NCBI GenBank assembly: GCA_948146395.1
Contig: OX411559.1
Coordinates: 39,798,679-39,862,678, forward strand
From: Fragum whitleyi
Lineage: Eukaryota > Mollusca > Bivalvia > Cardiida > Cardiidae
Direction of reading: 5' to 3'
Length of the DNA stretch: 64,000 bases
Below the pieces are notes generated by a model. It worked only from the letters and a program-made list of their open reading frames with translations. It was not told the origin of the DNA and did not search any database. Made by a program: the position numbers and the translations under genes. Of this stretch, positions 11,695-25,900 are shown in pieces; positions within the stretch are counted from its first letter, which is position 1, and every line of letters starts with the position of its first letter.

Positions 11695-12297
11695 TTTGTC
11701 ATTTGGGTATGATTTAGATGGTTGTTGAGTTGTTAAATGAGAATTTGTCTGTCTGTATGTCCTCATCTGGTGGACTCCTTTCCATTTTGAGCAGATTTTG
11801 GTGAAATTTTAACACAATGTTCCTTGTTGCATGACCTTGCTCAAATTGTCTGTGGGAAAATTATTTGGTGGCGTATTTCATGACTCTGGTACCCTTGTTT
11901 TCATTGTGTGAATGTTGTAAACCTTGTAAGCATTGTTGAAGGGTTGTGATTTTAGTCAATATTAATAGAGGAGTCAGCTCAAAACTATTGTAAGTGCCTA
12001 CATATTTGTAGGCACTTAAAATGGATTTATGCTGACTCAAGAAAAATTTAATAACAAAGCTTTAAGTTGATGGGATAACAAGTTGTTGTATCTATAACTG
12101 AATTCTAGCTGTAGATATTACATCTTTGTACCACAACCGCATTCAAGTCCTTTTAAATTCTGATGCCAAAAAAAATATATACTGTAATCCAACATTTTCC
12201 AAAGATTTTCTTTTGAAACATACCAGTATTTGTATAAGTATTGTAGTGCTTTACTTCTTGCCAAATGTTTGAATTTGTTACATTTTTAGCTCGGGCG

Positions 12298-12576
12298 TTT
12301 TCAGAGAAAACCTGAGGTATTGCTATAGCCTTGGTGTTGTCGTCGTTGTTGTCGACATGCGAAAACAGGACATTTTGTGATATCTCTGGTTCTACAAAAC
12401 GTATTAACTTGAAACTTGGCACATATGTTCACTATCAAAAGAGCAACTTATACTATCAAGGGGGATAACTCTAGATATATTTTGTGCAAATCAATCCCCT
12501 TTTTCGATTAAGATTTTTTTCCCACTATCCAGCACTCAATAGCCAATCATAGGCACCTGTAGGCGGTGGTCTTGTT
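12298..12576 (+). mobile_element. Family B element, short intact copy
   Basis: Starts agctcgggcgttttcagagaaaac with gtcgtcgttgttgtcg, and ends tccagcact...taggcggtggtcttgtt. No tandem core, so it shows what the uninterrupted ends of 4797-8289 look like. Confidence 0.75.
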
Positions 12577-12968
12577 ACAAATGATATGGGCACCCTTATT
12601 CCTGTCAACAAATGAAAGAATTTTAAACTGGTCAAATTGAAAAAGTTTAGCAGTTGAAATGATCAATTAAAACGAGTTTTAAGAATGACCAATTCAAATG
12701 AGTTTTAAGAATCAATGATGAAGACCTTTCAAAAACAGAACCTTCTTAGAAAAGGAGAGATTGTACCTTTTATTTCCTTTATTTTTCACTTTTTTCCAAA
12801 ACTGTTTTTATTCAAGGCATTAAACTGCAGAATTGTATGGTTATATAGGGGTAACACAGAGGGTTGCAAATGGAGTTATAATTGCGTGGCTATTGCAAGT
12901 CTGGACCAATTGTCTAAATAGTACCTCTAGAAAAATAAAACTTGAAATAGTTTATTACATTTAGAAAT

Positions 12969-13230
12969 GTGACCCATCACATGAAAAGGGACCATCTGGG
13001 AACTTTGTAAAATGAATATTTGAAAAAGGGATTAGGTCCAGCTTTGGTCAAGCAGAGGTCGCATTTCAAAAAAATTCCTTCACTGGAAGGTAGATTGAAC
13101 ATTCTAGATTCAGAAAATAAGCCCATTGCGAAAAGTTTCGACCCTAGGCAGTCTGCCTTAACCGCGCAGTCTGACTAGGTCGACACTTTACGCACTACCC
13201 AGATGGTCCCCTTTTTGCGTGATGGGTCAC
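12969..13230. mobile_element. MITE family N, copy 1
   Basis: Long TIRs: gtgacccatcacatgaaaag and ctttttgcgtgatgggtcac (the second nearly the complement of the first, extending into accatctgggaa / cccagatggt). A second copy is at 43008-43264. Confidence 0.8.
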
Positions 13231-15048
13231 AAATGCAAGGTTTAATAAGAAATTGATTTTCACCTCAGCATTTTTCAAAGATTACTCAAGGAATTATGAC
13301 TTTGTATCATTGTTGCCCTTTTTGTCAATAGTGTTTGAGTGACAGGGTCATAAGTGTATTTGTTTTGTCTAAATTCAATTGAAGAAATCCATTTCCAGAA
13401 AATAATGAAAAAGACTGGCTGAAATTAAATGAATTTGCATTCAACATTTTAAATTTCAAATTAAATCTTGTTAGGCTGAATATTTCTCCTTTGGCAAGAT
13501 ATTTAGACAAAGGTCAGCCTGCACATATGTGCAGTCTGATCTTAGACTAAACTACCTGATTTTTCCTATTTTAAGCCAGAATTCTTGATCACAATTAAGC
13601 ATGGCATGGCAAGGTTCATCTCTCTCAATTGCTGTCAGCAATTTCTCTGTAAATCTGAACTATCTTAAACTATGACCCAGTAGCAGTTAAACGGATTTTT
13701 TTCATTTGGAAACCAAAGTTCTTGTAACTAGAGCTAAGTTACAAGCTTTTGGTTACCAATTTAATAATATATCTTGCATTTAAAGATGATAAATGCATTT
13801 ATAAATGTTTCATATCTTTTCTCTTCACATTTGATCTTTATTACAATCTTTTATCCTTTTCATCTGATAATTTGATATTAAAGTATCTAGAATTATGTTT
13901 TTGAATTTGTTTTTTGTTCGCCAAACCTATAAAAATAATCTACAAAATAGATATGGCTTGTGAATATACTGAGCGACTTTAAAAACGTACTACTTAAAAA
14001 CGGCACTAAAATGCAAATATAAGTGAACAGACTGACTAAAATATTATTATTTTGTATTCCCAATTGATAGGACGATATTTTCTTTTCAGATTCATAAATT
14101 GCCAAACTAATTTCTGAGTTAAGATGAATGAATCAAATGGTCAAACAAGTCATCTATACTGCATATAGATATCAAATTTCAAATCTACTTTGTTGATTTT
14201 TTAAAGTCCCTCAGTATATATTGGTTTCACCATGTCTATCCATATGTCCGTCCTGGACCTTTTTATGTGCCCTGAAAATTTTTCGGCAGAGCATATAGTT
14301 GCCGGCTTGTGCACGCATCTGTCTGTCCTTCAAGCTGGCTGTCTGTCCAAAGCATATCTCAAGAACCCCTGGGCCTAATTGGATGAAACTTCATACTACT
14401 CAAAGTTTGCTAAGCACCAAAACTTTTTTATACTATAATTTCAAGAAAAAATGAAATTTGATTATAAGAATGTTGGAAAATGGTCGATTGATATCAGATT
14501 ATCAAATTTTAAGAAGAAAATAAAGCTTTATAATAGTGAGAAGACTTTAAATGTGACTATCCTACGATTTAAGGTTTCACCTTATTAATGTCAACCAAAT
14601 GTAGAAGTTAGAAATTGTAAATTAAAGCTGATCTTTACCTTGTAAATTAGGCTCCTCCCTGCCAGGACAAATATCATGGGTTATACATGCTTTCTTATTA
14701 CAAGGTAATCCTGCACCAATAGGACAAATGTATAATAACAAAAAAAAAAGATTCAATTCAACAGTAGTTTTTTTTAATCACAAAGATGTGAATTTCTAAA
14801 ATGAACACACGTAGGCAGATAAAATTCAATGTTATTTACAGTAAAGGTTCAAATCTATTTATATATATGTTATTCATCATTCAAGAAGATGTGTCTGTTA
14901 AAGACACCCCCCCCCCTCCCTTCCTGCCATTATTTAAAAATAGGCTGCCATTATTTCAAAATAGGTATTTTTTAATAATGAAAAATGTTGCACAAATTTG
15001 ACCACGGAAATTACATTAAAATTGGTACAAACAGAAAGGTCTTGTCAC
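13231..15048. other. Intergenic, mostly without recognised features
   Basis: A family T remnant (agcctgcacatatgtgcag) lies at about 13510-13560, and a gtctgtccttcaagctggctgtctgtcc tract at about 14310-14350 marks another degraded tandem-core element. No convincing coding exon. Confidence 0.35.
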
Positions 15049-15277
15049 TTAACCCTTTCCTGTTTTTCAAAATTTTGGACCTGTCAAAATTCAAAGGTTT
15101 TGCAGACGAAAATTTAAAGTGGATTTAATTTGAAAAATAGCAATAAGGTAGGGTAGAAAATATTGTGCAAAAAGAAGAAATTGCATGTGAGGAGCAATTT
15201 CTTCTTTTTTCACAATGTTTTCTCAATCATAAAATCACAGGCACGTAAAAAGCAGGGATTAAACATTAAAGGGTTAA
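15049..15277 (+). mobile_element. MITE family O, copy 2
   Basis: Ends ttaaccctttcctgttttt and aaacattaaagggttaa. The central aagaagaaattgc / gcaatttcttctt hairpin is intact. Confidence 0.85.
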
Positions 15278-15289
15278 GAGAAATATGAC

Positions 15290-15855
15290 AACTCTTCTTA
15301 CTTACCAGTCAAAAGATATCACCAATGTTAAGGTTTTATATTAAAATTAAGTGATCAAAAAAATATGACCTTAACTGTAAGTATTCGCTACCACTTAGAT
15401 ATCCATGATGGTTTTTTGGAGAAATTAACTGAAATTGAAAATACGACCTTAACTTTCAGTGTTTGACCTCCCATTTAATATCCATAATGTTGTTTTTTGT
15501 AGAAATTAAGTGACCTTGAAAATATGACCTTGATCTTGAGGGATGACCTTGAGGTTTGTACAAAAAGAAGGATCTTGTCATAAGCAATACACATGTGAAG
15601 TATGAAGACTATATCAGTTATTATTCCAAAGTTATGGCAAATATAAAACTTTCAATTATACATATATTTTACCTTGAAAATGACAATAACTAATGACCTT
15701 GAAGTTGGTAACATTAGGAAAGTCTTGTCATAAATAATACACACATGATCTATCACTTACTAGTCAAAAGTTATGACCTATGTAAACAAAATGGAAGGGG
15801 GGGGGGACAAAGTCACAGTGCAAAAACAATATGCCCTAATCTATTGATGCAGGAA
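15290..15855. mobile_element. Degraded family H element
   Basis: Tandem text 'aaatatgaccttaactgtaag...atgaccttgaggtttgtac...gtcttgtcataa' and the end caatatgccctaatctattgatgcagg resemble the family H copy at 36958-37258. Confidence 0.5.
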
Positions 15856-16009
15856 CATATAGAATTACTATCTTTTTACTTTTCAAAGTAATCTCACAAA
15901 CTATTGAATGAAACTGGTCAAACTTTGATGGTTGTACTTAAACTTTAACAACAGGAGATCAACATTTATGATACTCCAAACGAAATCCTGGCCTTTTGAT
16001 TGGCTGAAA

Positions 16010-16284
16010 AGCCAGTAACTTTATGAAGTCAAGAACTTTTCTTCATATCAACGGCAAATGCATCAAGTCACAGTAATAACACAGCCCTGAGTTCAGGGTG
16101 TCCAATTAATACAAACTATTTGCAAATTATACCCTGCTTGCATATGCACTTGCGTTCAAAGCAGGGTATTATTAGCCATTTGTATCGATTTGTCATTCTG
16201 AATGCAGTGCTGTGCGGTTACTGTGAGTTGATGAAGGAGCTTTTGATATGAAGAAAAGTTCTTGACTTCATAAAGTTACTGGCT
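16010..16284. mobile_element. Foldback element with about 43-bp arms
   Basis: The left arm agccagtaactttatgaagt continues through caagaacttttcttcatatc. The right arm is its complement, ending taaagttactggct. A smaller internal inverted pair surrounds ataccctgcttgc / gcagggtat at 16130-16168. Confidence 0.8.
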
Positions 16285-16432
16285 AAGGAGCCTTGTCTGT
16301 AAATTATAAAACAAAATGGCTCTTTGTAAAAATTTATATTACCTGAATTTAAATAAACTTAGAGATAAATCATTCATCTTTCTATTTCATTTTGTTAAAC
16401 AAATCTTTTTTATAAAATGGCTAGTTATGCAT

Positions 16433-16438
16433 TTTATT
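16433..16438 (-). promoter_or_regulatory. Possible SMCHD1 polyadenylation signal
   Basis: tttatt on the plus strand is AATAAA on the gene strand, about 300 nt past the SMCHD1 stop codon at 16735. Weak evidence in AT-rich DNA. Confidence 0.25.
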
Positions 16439-16734
16439 TCCTTCCAAGGGTACAGTTTGATGTCAATATGTGTCTTCAAATACCTGACTTTTCCCTGACA
16501 ATTATGTGATGTGATGTCAAGTGAAGTAATGTTGAGGCTTGTCAAAGGGAAGTTTGCCTATCAACATACAGGGTAGCCAAAACTGTTTCATGATGAGCCA
16601 TCAAAATATTCTCATTACAAATGCCTTTTGAAATAATAAAGGCTCCAGCCCTTGTAATCAATAACTTTCTTTTTGTTCCTTATAAGCAATCCCTAAAAAT
16701 TGACTTTTCAACTTTTTTTGTTTTTGTGTATACT

Positions 16735-16973
16735 TCACGATTTTTTCAAGCGTTTTCTAGTTTCACTTTCAGTATTTGGTGTCAAAGCTGCTAACCGTCG
16801 ACTTGTTCTGGTTGGGGTGCTCAAATTAGATCCTGCATTGCCGTTCATATTTTCTTCTTTTATGTCTTTGACATTTGGTGATTGTCGGACCTTCTTCACG
16901 ACAGGTCCGTCACCACCTCCATCTTGAGACCGTTTCTGGCTGGTTACTTGAGATCGTTGTGGGGTGTTTACAC
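16735..16973 (-). CDS. SMCHD1: SMCHD1 last coding exon, basic tail and stop
   Basis: The acceptor ttgtag precedes GT GTA AAC, so the split codon joins as KLG-VNTPQ, matching the KLG-MTP of the vertebrate protein. It encodes 78 residues: a Gln/Ser/Lys-rich linker with KKVRQSP, then TRTSRRL and a final RKRLKKS, then TGA. The basic clusters could serve nuclear import or DNA contact; this is inference. Confidence 0.88.
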
Positions 16974-19900
16974 CTACAATATAATCAATCAAATGTAATG
17001 AGTATAACAAGACAAGTTGTGTTTGTGAAGAAAAATTACCCCTGAAACAACAAAATTTTAATAATTTTTACATTTTATTAGAAGATATGACCAAATTTAA
17101 AGTTTGTCACACCGACAACGCCAATGGAGCCAAGGTGATTTCTAAGAAAACAGCCAACCATACGCCACTATGTATATAGTATTGATAGTACTTTGATTCT
17201 AATATCGCTAAGATCGGTTTATAAAAGGTTGTCTCCCTTCTATGATTTGTATCCCTTTACTGTGAAAGTTTTCTCAATTAAAAGTTTAGTCAATTGTCAG
17301 AATATTGTCCTTTGTTTACTGGTGCTATAAAAACACTAACTGACCTAATTTCTTTTCTAACTCCTGTAGTTGTTTTTCGACTTCACGACATTCATCATAT
17401 TTCATCTGCATCTCGGGTGTGTTGATGACAGATAGCTGATCCTCCAGTTCTTCTTGGGCAGTTTTGTGGGCCAACATGGCTGCCTTCAGGTTCTGTAAGG
17501 TATCTGAAATATATAGAGGATAAAAGTATGTTTCAGTGTAAGATTGATTCATATTTCGATGGCTTAGTGCAAAACAGTTGTAACTCCCTATAAACATATA
17601 GGGAGTTACAACTGTTTCACACTGAGCCATCGATTTCATTGAGTGAACAAGAAAAGCTATATCATCACAGGTGTCAGAGCTCTTGTTGTTTGCAAAGTGT
17701 AATATCAATTTATCTTACTGAAAAACCAAACAATCATTCTATTTCTTTACTGCAAAAATGTGACAAAATGTTAACATTTTAGGACACATTTTCTTAGTTT
17801 CTCAGTTTGTCATTTTGCATGTGATTTCTTTGCAAGGTTCATGATGCTGTCAATTTTTGACCTCACTTTAGATAATATACCATAGGATGAAATTAATGAA
17901 AGAGGGGTGTAAGTTATTGATAATTTCACTGGTTAGGCAGGTTATCGAATTATCTACCTTTATATCTCAATAATCAACCAAAAAGCATTAAAGAAGGAGA
18001 GATAGTTGTTTTAAGGTAGTGGACCCGTAAGAGTTTTGCAACTTTTGAAGGTAATGTACTTTAAATATGTTGACCGAGGTTTCCTAATGATTTTCATTAG
18101 GAAACCTCTGTCAACATTGTGAAAGTTCATGTGGTCCAAAATGTTGCGGAACTATTACGGGTCTACTACCTTAATTGATTATGAATACTGTAGTTGTAAT
18201 GCAGATTCATAGATATTCATGTTTTTGCAGGAGAGATACAAAAAGATCAGCCCTTACAAATGTGAAGTCCGTTCTGAGTCTACATCACTTTCTATCTCTT
18301 TGTGATATAATTGTTTAAAACAGTTATTGATTTTATTCAAATAAATATTGACCCATGTTTAAATGCTTCCAATGCTCTCAAGCCCTTTTGATCTACAGGG
18401 TATTAAAGTTAACTTCCAGCCATCATTGCATATAATGTAAATTTCTGGGTCATTGTAGGCATGTGTTTAATAGACAAAACCTGGGTGTTAATGGGAGAAG
18501 TCATAAATTAATCTGAAAATTCACACCATGTTAACACCTGGCTTATTAAACTTATAAATCCTCGATCTTATCTTATACTTTATCAGTTTCCATGTCTTAT
18601 ATTAATAAGGAGCTTAAATAGAGACCTTGACACTAGGGCATTAAACCAGTTTTTGGTCTTTGTAAATGCTACAGCCATCAAAAATTGAGAATAATGTACA
18701 AGACTTCATTGTTCTACTATTTTGTGACAACATCTCTTATTTTTTGTGAGTTGGGCTTTAGTTATCTTAATTCTACTCCTCTTGTTCTAATTTTTTTTTA
18801 TCCCCCGCCGTTTTCGGCGAGGGGATATAGTAATGCTCTCCGTCCATCATCCCGTCCTTCCGTCCTTCCGAGGTTCCATCATTAAACTTGTCCGGAGCAT
18901 ATCTCCTAAAGTATAATAGCTATCAACTTGAAACTTTATAGGTGGAAAGATCTCATGGAGGAGAAGTGCAGTGCACAAGAACTACAACTCTTGCTTGCAC
19001 AATTTTGGAGTTATTGCCCTTTGTTATTTTTAAGACTTAGATTTTGTCCGGAGCATATCTCCTAAAGTATAAAAGCTATCAACTTGAAACTTTATGGGTG
19101 GATAGATCTCATGGAGGAGAAGTGCAGTGCACAAGAACTACAACTCTTGCTTGCATAATTTTGGACTTATTGCCCTTTGTTATTTTTAAGCCTTAGATTT
19201 TGTCCGGAGCATATCTCCTAAAGTATAATAGCTATCAACTTGAAACTTTATGGGTGGATAGATCTCATGGAGGAGAAGTGCAGTGCACAAGAACTACAAC
19301 TCTTGCTTGCATAATTTTGGACTTATTGCCCTTTGTTATTTTTAAGCCTTAGATTTTGTCCGGAGCATATCTCCTAAAGTATAATAGCTATCAACTTGAA
19401 ACTTTATGGGTGGATAGATCTCATGGAGGAAAACTGCAGTGCACAAGAACTACAACTCTTGCTTGCAAAATTTTGGACTTATTGCCCTTTGTTATTTTTA
19501 AGACTTAGATTTTGTCCGGAGCATAGCTCCTAAAGTATAATAGCTATCAACTTGAAACTTTATGGGTGGATAGATCTCATGGAGGAGAAGTGCAGTGCAC
19601 AAGAACTACAACTCTTGCTTGCATAATTTTGGAGTTATTGCCCTTTGTTATTTTTAAGACTTAGATTTTGTCCGGAGCATAGCTCCTAATGTATAGTAGC
19701 TATCAACTTGAAACTTTATGGGTGGATAGATCTCATGGAGGAAAAGTGCAGTGCACAAGAACTACAACTCTTGCTTGCATAATTTTGGAGTTATTGCCCT
19801 TTGTTATTTTTAAGACTTAGATTTTGTCCGGAGCATAGCTCCTAAAGTATAATAGCTATCAACTTGAAACTTTATGGGTGGATAGATCTCATGGAGGAGA

Positions 19901-22900
19901 AGTGCAGTGCACAAGAACTACAACTCTTGCTTGCATAATTTTGGAGTTATTGCCCTTTGTAAGTTTTAAGACTTAGATTTTGTCCGGAGCATATCTCCTA
20001 AAGTATAATAGCTATCAACTTGAAACTTTATTGGTGGATAGATCTCATGGAGGAGAAGTGCAGTGCACAAGAACTACAACTCTTGCTTGCATAATTTTGG
20101 AGTTATTGCCCTTTGTTATTTTTAAGACTTAGATTTTGTCCGGAGCATAGCTCCTAAAGTATAGTAGCTATCAACTTGAAACTTTATGGGTGGATAGATC
20201 TCATGGAGGAGAAGTGCAGTGCACAAGAACTACAACTCTTGCTTGCATAATTTTGGACTTATTGCCCTTTGTTATTTTTAAGACTTAGATTTTGTCCGGA
20301 GCATAGCTCCTAAAGTATAATAGCTATCAACTTGAAACTTTATGGGTGGATAGATCTCATAGAGGAAAACTGCAGTGCACAAGAACTACAACTCTTGCTT
20401 GCATAATTTTGGAGTTATTGTCCTTTGTTATTTTAAAGACTTAGATTTTGTCTGGAGCATATCTTCTAATGTATAATAGCTATCAACTTGAAACTTTATG
20501 GGTGGATAGATCTCATGGAAGAGGAGTGCAGTGCACAAGAACTATAACTCTGGCTTGCATAATTTTGGAGTTATTGTCCTTTGTTATTTTAAAGACTTAA
20601 TCTATTAGGCTTCAGTTTACTATCAGGCTTTCTCGGCGGGGGATGGCCATGTCTGACATGGCTCTTTTTTTTTTTTACTTTCGACATGAATTTTTTGATG
20701 AACAGAGCTTGTTTTATTGAAACATCTCATTTAATTTTTCTGTGGGGAAGGCTTAATTATCAGACAATACCAACCTCAAGTCCTTCAGTCTTGTTAATCA
20801 TTCGGAATGACAAATCATGAAAAAAAAAATAAGATTTTTTCAGCCGTTATTTAAGAATCTTAAGATATTTATATCAAGATATGATGGTTTCCCGTCAGTG
20901 ATTTAAATGAGTAGCGTTTGCGATGTCGAATGTTTTCACTCAAAGTTTCGAGGGCTAACGCCATTTTATCTGACATCATCAAGTTTTCCAAGATTTTCTC
21001 GTAATTTTTAAAAATAGTCCCTCTATGTACATCCGAGGTTGATTGTAAGATTGGTCGAGTGTTGTTCTGAACGCATCCGAGGTTAATTGTAAGATTGGTC
21101 GAGTGGTGTTCCGAATGCATCCGAGGTTAATTGTGAGATTGGCTGAGTGGTGTTCTGAATGCATCCGAGGTTGATTGTGAGATTGGCCGAGTGGTGTTCC
21201 GAATGTTTTGGTACTTTTTCTACTAGTGGAGCTTGTTTTATCTTAGCATACCTTTTTATGTGTTTGTGGGCGGGGCTTAGTTATCAGACAATACCTACTA
21301 CTCATTATTTATACTTGATTTATGAGTGGAGCTTGTTATATCTAACCTCACACCTTTGCCTTTTGGCTGGGCTTGGTAATCACAACAAAAACTTAGTTCA
21401 ACTATATTGTTTAACTTCATTTGTGGTTGAGCTTGTTACATCTTACCATTCTTTTAAATTTTTCCCTAATCACACCTCTTTTCCCTGGGCGGGACTTCAA
21501 CAAAAACTTAATTCAACTATATTGTTTAACTTCATTTGTGGTTGAGCTTGTTACATCTTACCATACTTTTCAATTTTTCCCTAATCACACCTCTTTTCCC
21601 TGGGTGGAACTTCAACAAAAACTTAGTTCAACTATATTGTTTAACTTCATTTGTGGTTGAGCTTGTTTCATCTTACCATGCTTTTCAATTTTTCCCTAAT
21701 CACACCTCTTTTCCCTGGGCGGGACTTCAACAAAAACTTAGTTCAACTATATTGTTTAACTTCATTTGTGGTTGAGCTTGTTTCATCTTACCATGCTTTT
21801 CAATTTTTCCCTAATCACACCTCTTTTCCCTGGGCGGGTCTTCAACAAAAACTTAGTTCAACTATATTGTTAAACTTTATTTGCAGTTGAGCTTGTTACA
21901 TCTTACCATACTTTTCAATTTTTCCCTAATCACACCTCTTTTCCCTGGGCGGGACTTCAACAAAAACTTAATTCAACTATATTGTTAAACTTCATTTGCA
22001 GTTGAGCTTGTTACATCTTACCATACTTTTCAATTTTTCCCTAATCACACCCCTTTTCCCTGGGCGGGACTTCAACAAAAACTTAATTCAACTATATTGT
22101 TAAACTTCATTTGCAGTTGAGCTTGTTACATCTTACCATACTTTTCCATTTTTCCCTAATCACACCCCTTTTCCCTGGGCGGGACTTCAACAAAAACTTA
22201 GTTCAACTATATTGTTAAACTTCATTTGCAGTTGAGCTTGTTACATCTTACCATACTTTTCAATTTTTCCCTAATCACACCTCTTTTCCCTCTGTGGGAC
22301 TTTAATTTCAGACAACACCTACCTATAGTCCAACTGTATTGTTTAACTTCTGCTGGTACAGGTGACCCAAATACAACACCTCTGAGTTTCTCTATTGGTG
22401 GAGCCTTGTTCATTAGCCCTCCAAACTTGCCATTACTGCGTATTCTATCTCCCTCTCGGGTTAAAATGGTTGGACAATTGGTGTATTTCACTAGCTGTAA
22501 CATATTAAAGGTTGTGTTAAAGTTAATGCAGACATGAATGTACAGAAACAAGAGGACCCTGAGGGCCCTAAATCGCTCACCTGATATTTCAAGTAAATTA
22601 TCATTAAGACTCCATTTATTATGATATGGCATGAACCTTCCCATTTTCAACAGAGTTCATTCTTGTGACCTGGCAAACATTTTGATCAAGTTTCTTGAAG
22701 ATTGGACTATATTTGAGGCGTTTGGAGCTCTTATGAGAAAATTGTCATTGAGGCCCCTTTTCCCGTGATATGGCATGTATACTTCCCATTTTAAAATGAG
22801 TTCATCCTCATGACCTAACAAACATTCTGACAAAGTTTCATGATGATTGGACCATATTTGTGGCTTCTAGAGAGTAAACCAAACAAGAGCACCGCCTACG

Positions 22901-25900
22901 GGTGCCTACGCTCGGCTGTCGAGTGCTGGATGGTGGGAAAAAATCTAAGTCGAAAAAGGGGCATAATTTGCACAAAATGCATCTAGAGTTATCCCCCTTG
23001 ATAGTATAGGTTGCTCTTTTGATGGTGAATATGTGTGCCAAGTTTCGGGTGAATGCCTTCAGTAGAACCAGAGATATAACAAAATGTCAAAGTTTTCGCA
23101 CGACGACGACGACAACGACGACGACGACAACGACACGGAGGCTATAGCAATAACTCGGGTTTTCTCCGAAAACAGCCGAGCTAAAAATTGTCATTAAGAC
23201 GCCTTTTCCTGTGATATGGCACCCATCCTTCCAATTTTCAATAGACTTCATCCTCATGACCTAACAAACATTCTGACCAAGTTTCATGAAGATTGGACTA
23301 TATTTGTGGCTTCTAGAGTGAAAACAAGAAATTTGTCATTAAGGCCCCTTTTCCCGTGATATGGCACGGATCCTTTCCATTTGAGCAATTTTCATAAGGG
23401 ACCACCCAAGGAATATTTCTGCCAAGTTTGGTTGATTTTGACCCATAAATTTTGGAGGAGATGTCGTTTAAAGATATTGTTGACAAAATTGTCATTAAGG
23501 CGCCTTTTTCTGTGAAATGGCACGGATCCTTCCCATTTTCAATATACTTCAAACTCATGACCTAACAAACATTCTGACCAAGGTTCATGAAGATTGGACC
23601 ATATTTGTGGCTTCTAGAGCGAAAACAAGAAATTTGTCAATAAGGCCCCTTTTCCCGTGATATGGCATGGATGCTTTCCATTTGAGCAATTTTCATAAGG
23701 GACAACCCAAGGAATATTTCTGCCAAGTTTGATTGATTTTGACCCATAAGTTTAGGAGGAGATGTCGTTTAAAGAAAAAGTTGACGCCGTGACAGACAGA
23801 CGGACAGATGGACAGACGGACGCCGGACAATGATCGATCACAATAGCTCCTTTGAGCACTTCGTGCTCAGGTGAGCTAAAAAGTGAAGTTGGAACTTTGG
23901 TTTGAACAAAATGGTCGCTGATCGAAATAACATAATTTATAAAAATTATAATTATAGAACCTAGAATCATCTAGGATCTCGTCTGAACACCTGGCTTTAA
24001 ACTAAAGGAATCCCTTAGAATATTATCAGATCCTCGGATCCTGGGACACTTTTGGTGTTGAACCTTGATGGATTAGTGGCATTAGACAAAGAATCAAATA
24101 AAGATAAATTAGGGATCAGTGCTCAGCCATTGAAAGTGCTTATACATTTATAGGCACTTACAACAGCTTTACACAGATCCTATGTATTGAACAAAATAAC
24201 TGGAGATCATGAAATCCTAAAGTTGTAACTTCTAAATATAAACCATATATTTTAAAAAATCAGGCACTAAAAATCTATTTTACTCCTACTAGTTATTGCT
24301 ATGGTAACTCTTCTTTCATCCTATTGTTGCTATGGTAACGCTTCTTTCTACTAATTGTGCATTGGCAACAGTGTTTCTAGTTCAATATAAGCCAACATGT
24401 AATTTTATCTTACCTCTTTACGATAATCATTGGCTGAATCTAAGGAATCCACCCAGAGTGTATCACCTAGCAACATTGCAAATACTGAAAGGACAATAAA
24501 ATACAGAAACACATGCACTGGTTTGAGCCTTTACCACACAGCAAAGATAAAAGACCCATTGTGATAATGAACTAAGTAATAAACGGGAAGCTGATTTCCT
24601 ATGGACTTGCATTTGAATGAAGGAAGCATAAGGGCCTGTATCAGATGTGTAGTACAGGTTCCAGTGAAAGTAGTGTCTTTGAGGAACATTTAAATCCCTT
24701 TTCCAGGAATGCTTATCCCTTGTCATGCCGAATAAATTTTGGCTAAGAATTTTCATCAAAATCAAAGGGCAAAATGCACTGAAAGTACCAACTGTAGGTC
24801 AAATTTTATTTGAAAAACTAAATCTATTGACAATTCTGGTTTGAAAGTGAGAAACAGGTGGTGTAGACTAACATCAGACTGCATATACATGTATGTGCAG
24901 GCTGATGTTTTGACTTTAGCTCCTGCCAAGGCTGGAATATTCTGGGTTCAGCATAATAAGAGGTAAAATTCTTAGCCACTTTTTTAAAACCAATGAAAAC
25001 TGTGGACTCTAAGTTTTTACGTTACAAGGATTTGTTTAATGATTTTCATTAGGCCTCTTTTACTAGATGGATCAGGCCCGAAAGGAACCATCCTTGTGAA
25101 AGTACAACCAGTCTGAGTAAGTTTGAAGACAATCATATGAAACTGTGGAGCGTTAACTATGATTTTCTTATACAAATTTCATAAGGTTCTTTTTCCCATG
25201 ACACTTGACAGGTTGTATCAATTTTTGAAAGGAACAATTTTTGATATCAATAGTACAAATATTCTGAGAGCTTGAAAGCAATAAGGTGAACAAGAGCACA
25301 GCCTACGGGTGCCTACGCTCGGCTGTCGAGTGCTGGATGGTGGGAAAAAATCTAAGTCGAAAAAGGGGCATAATTTGCACAAAATGCATCTAGAGTTATC
25401 CCCCTTGATAGTATAGGTTGCTCTTTTGATGGTGAACTTGTGTGCCAAGTTTCATGTGAATGCCTTGAGTAGAACCAGAGAACAAAATGTCAAAGTTTTC
25501 GAACAACACGACGACAACACGGAGGCTATAGCAATACCTCAGGTTTTCTCCGAAAACAGCCGAGCTAAAAATGGAGTTTTATTGTTATCTTGGATTCTGT
25601 TATAAAAATTTCATTAAGCCCCTTTTCCCATGACACTTGACTGTTTGGACCCATTTTTAAAGGAACTATTTTTTTTATGGTACAATCATTCCGATCCAGT
25701 TTGAAGACAATAGGATGAAAACTGTAGAATCTACAGCATTTACAAGGAAAGGGAAAGAGGTAAGACAGACAGAATGACGGGCACATTACACCCTCACTAT
25801 AGCTCTTCTGACCTTTGATCAATAGAGCTGAAATTGACTCATTATTTTAGGTGGGTATGTTCAAATAATTACTATGGATGAATAGGCTGATTGATTAATG

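Noticed and set aside
20869..21120. Minus-strand frame with [20 protein letters not shown]
   Set aside because: Considered as a missing SMCHD1 microexon between 22323 and 17503, but using the donor at 22322 closes the human alignment without a gap, so no extra exon is needed.
21159..21890. Repeating frames such as [19 protein letters not shown]
   Set aside because: Translation of the 115-bp tandem array on the non-gene strand.
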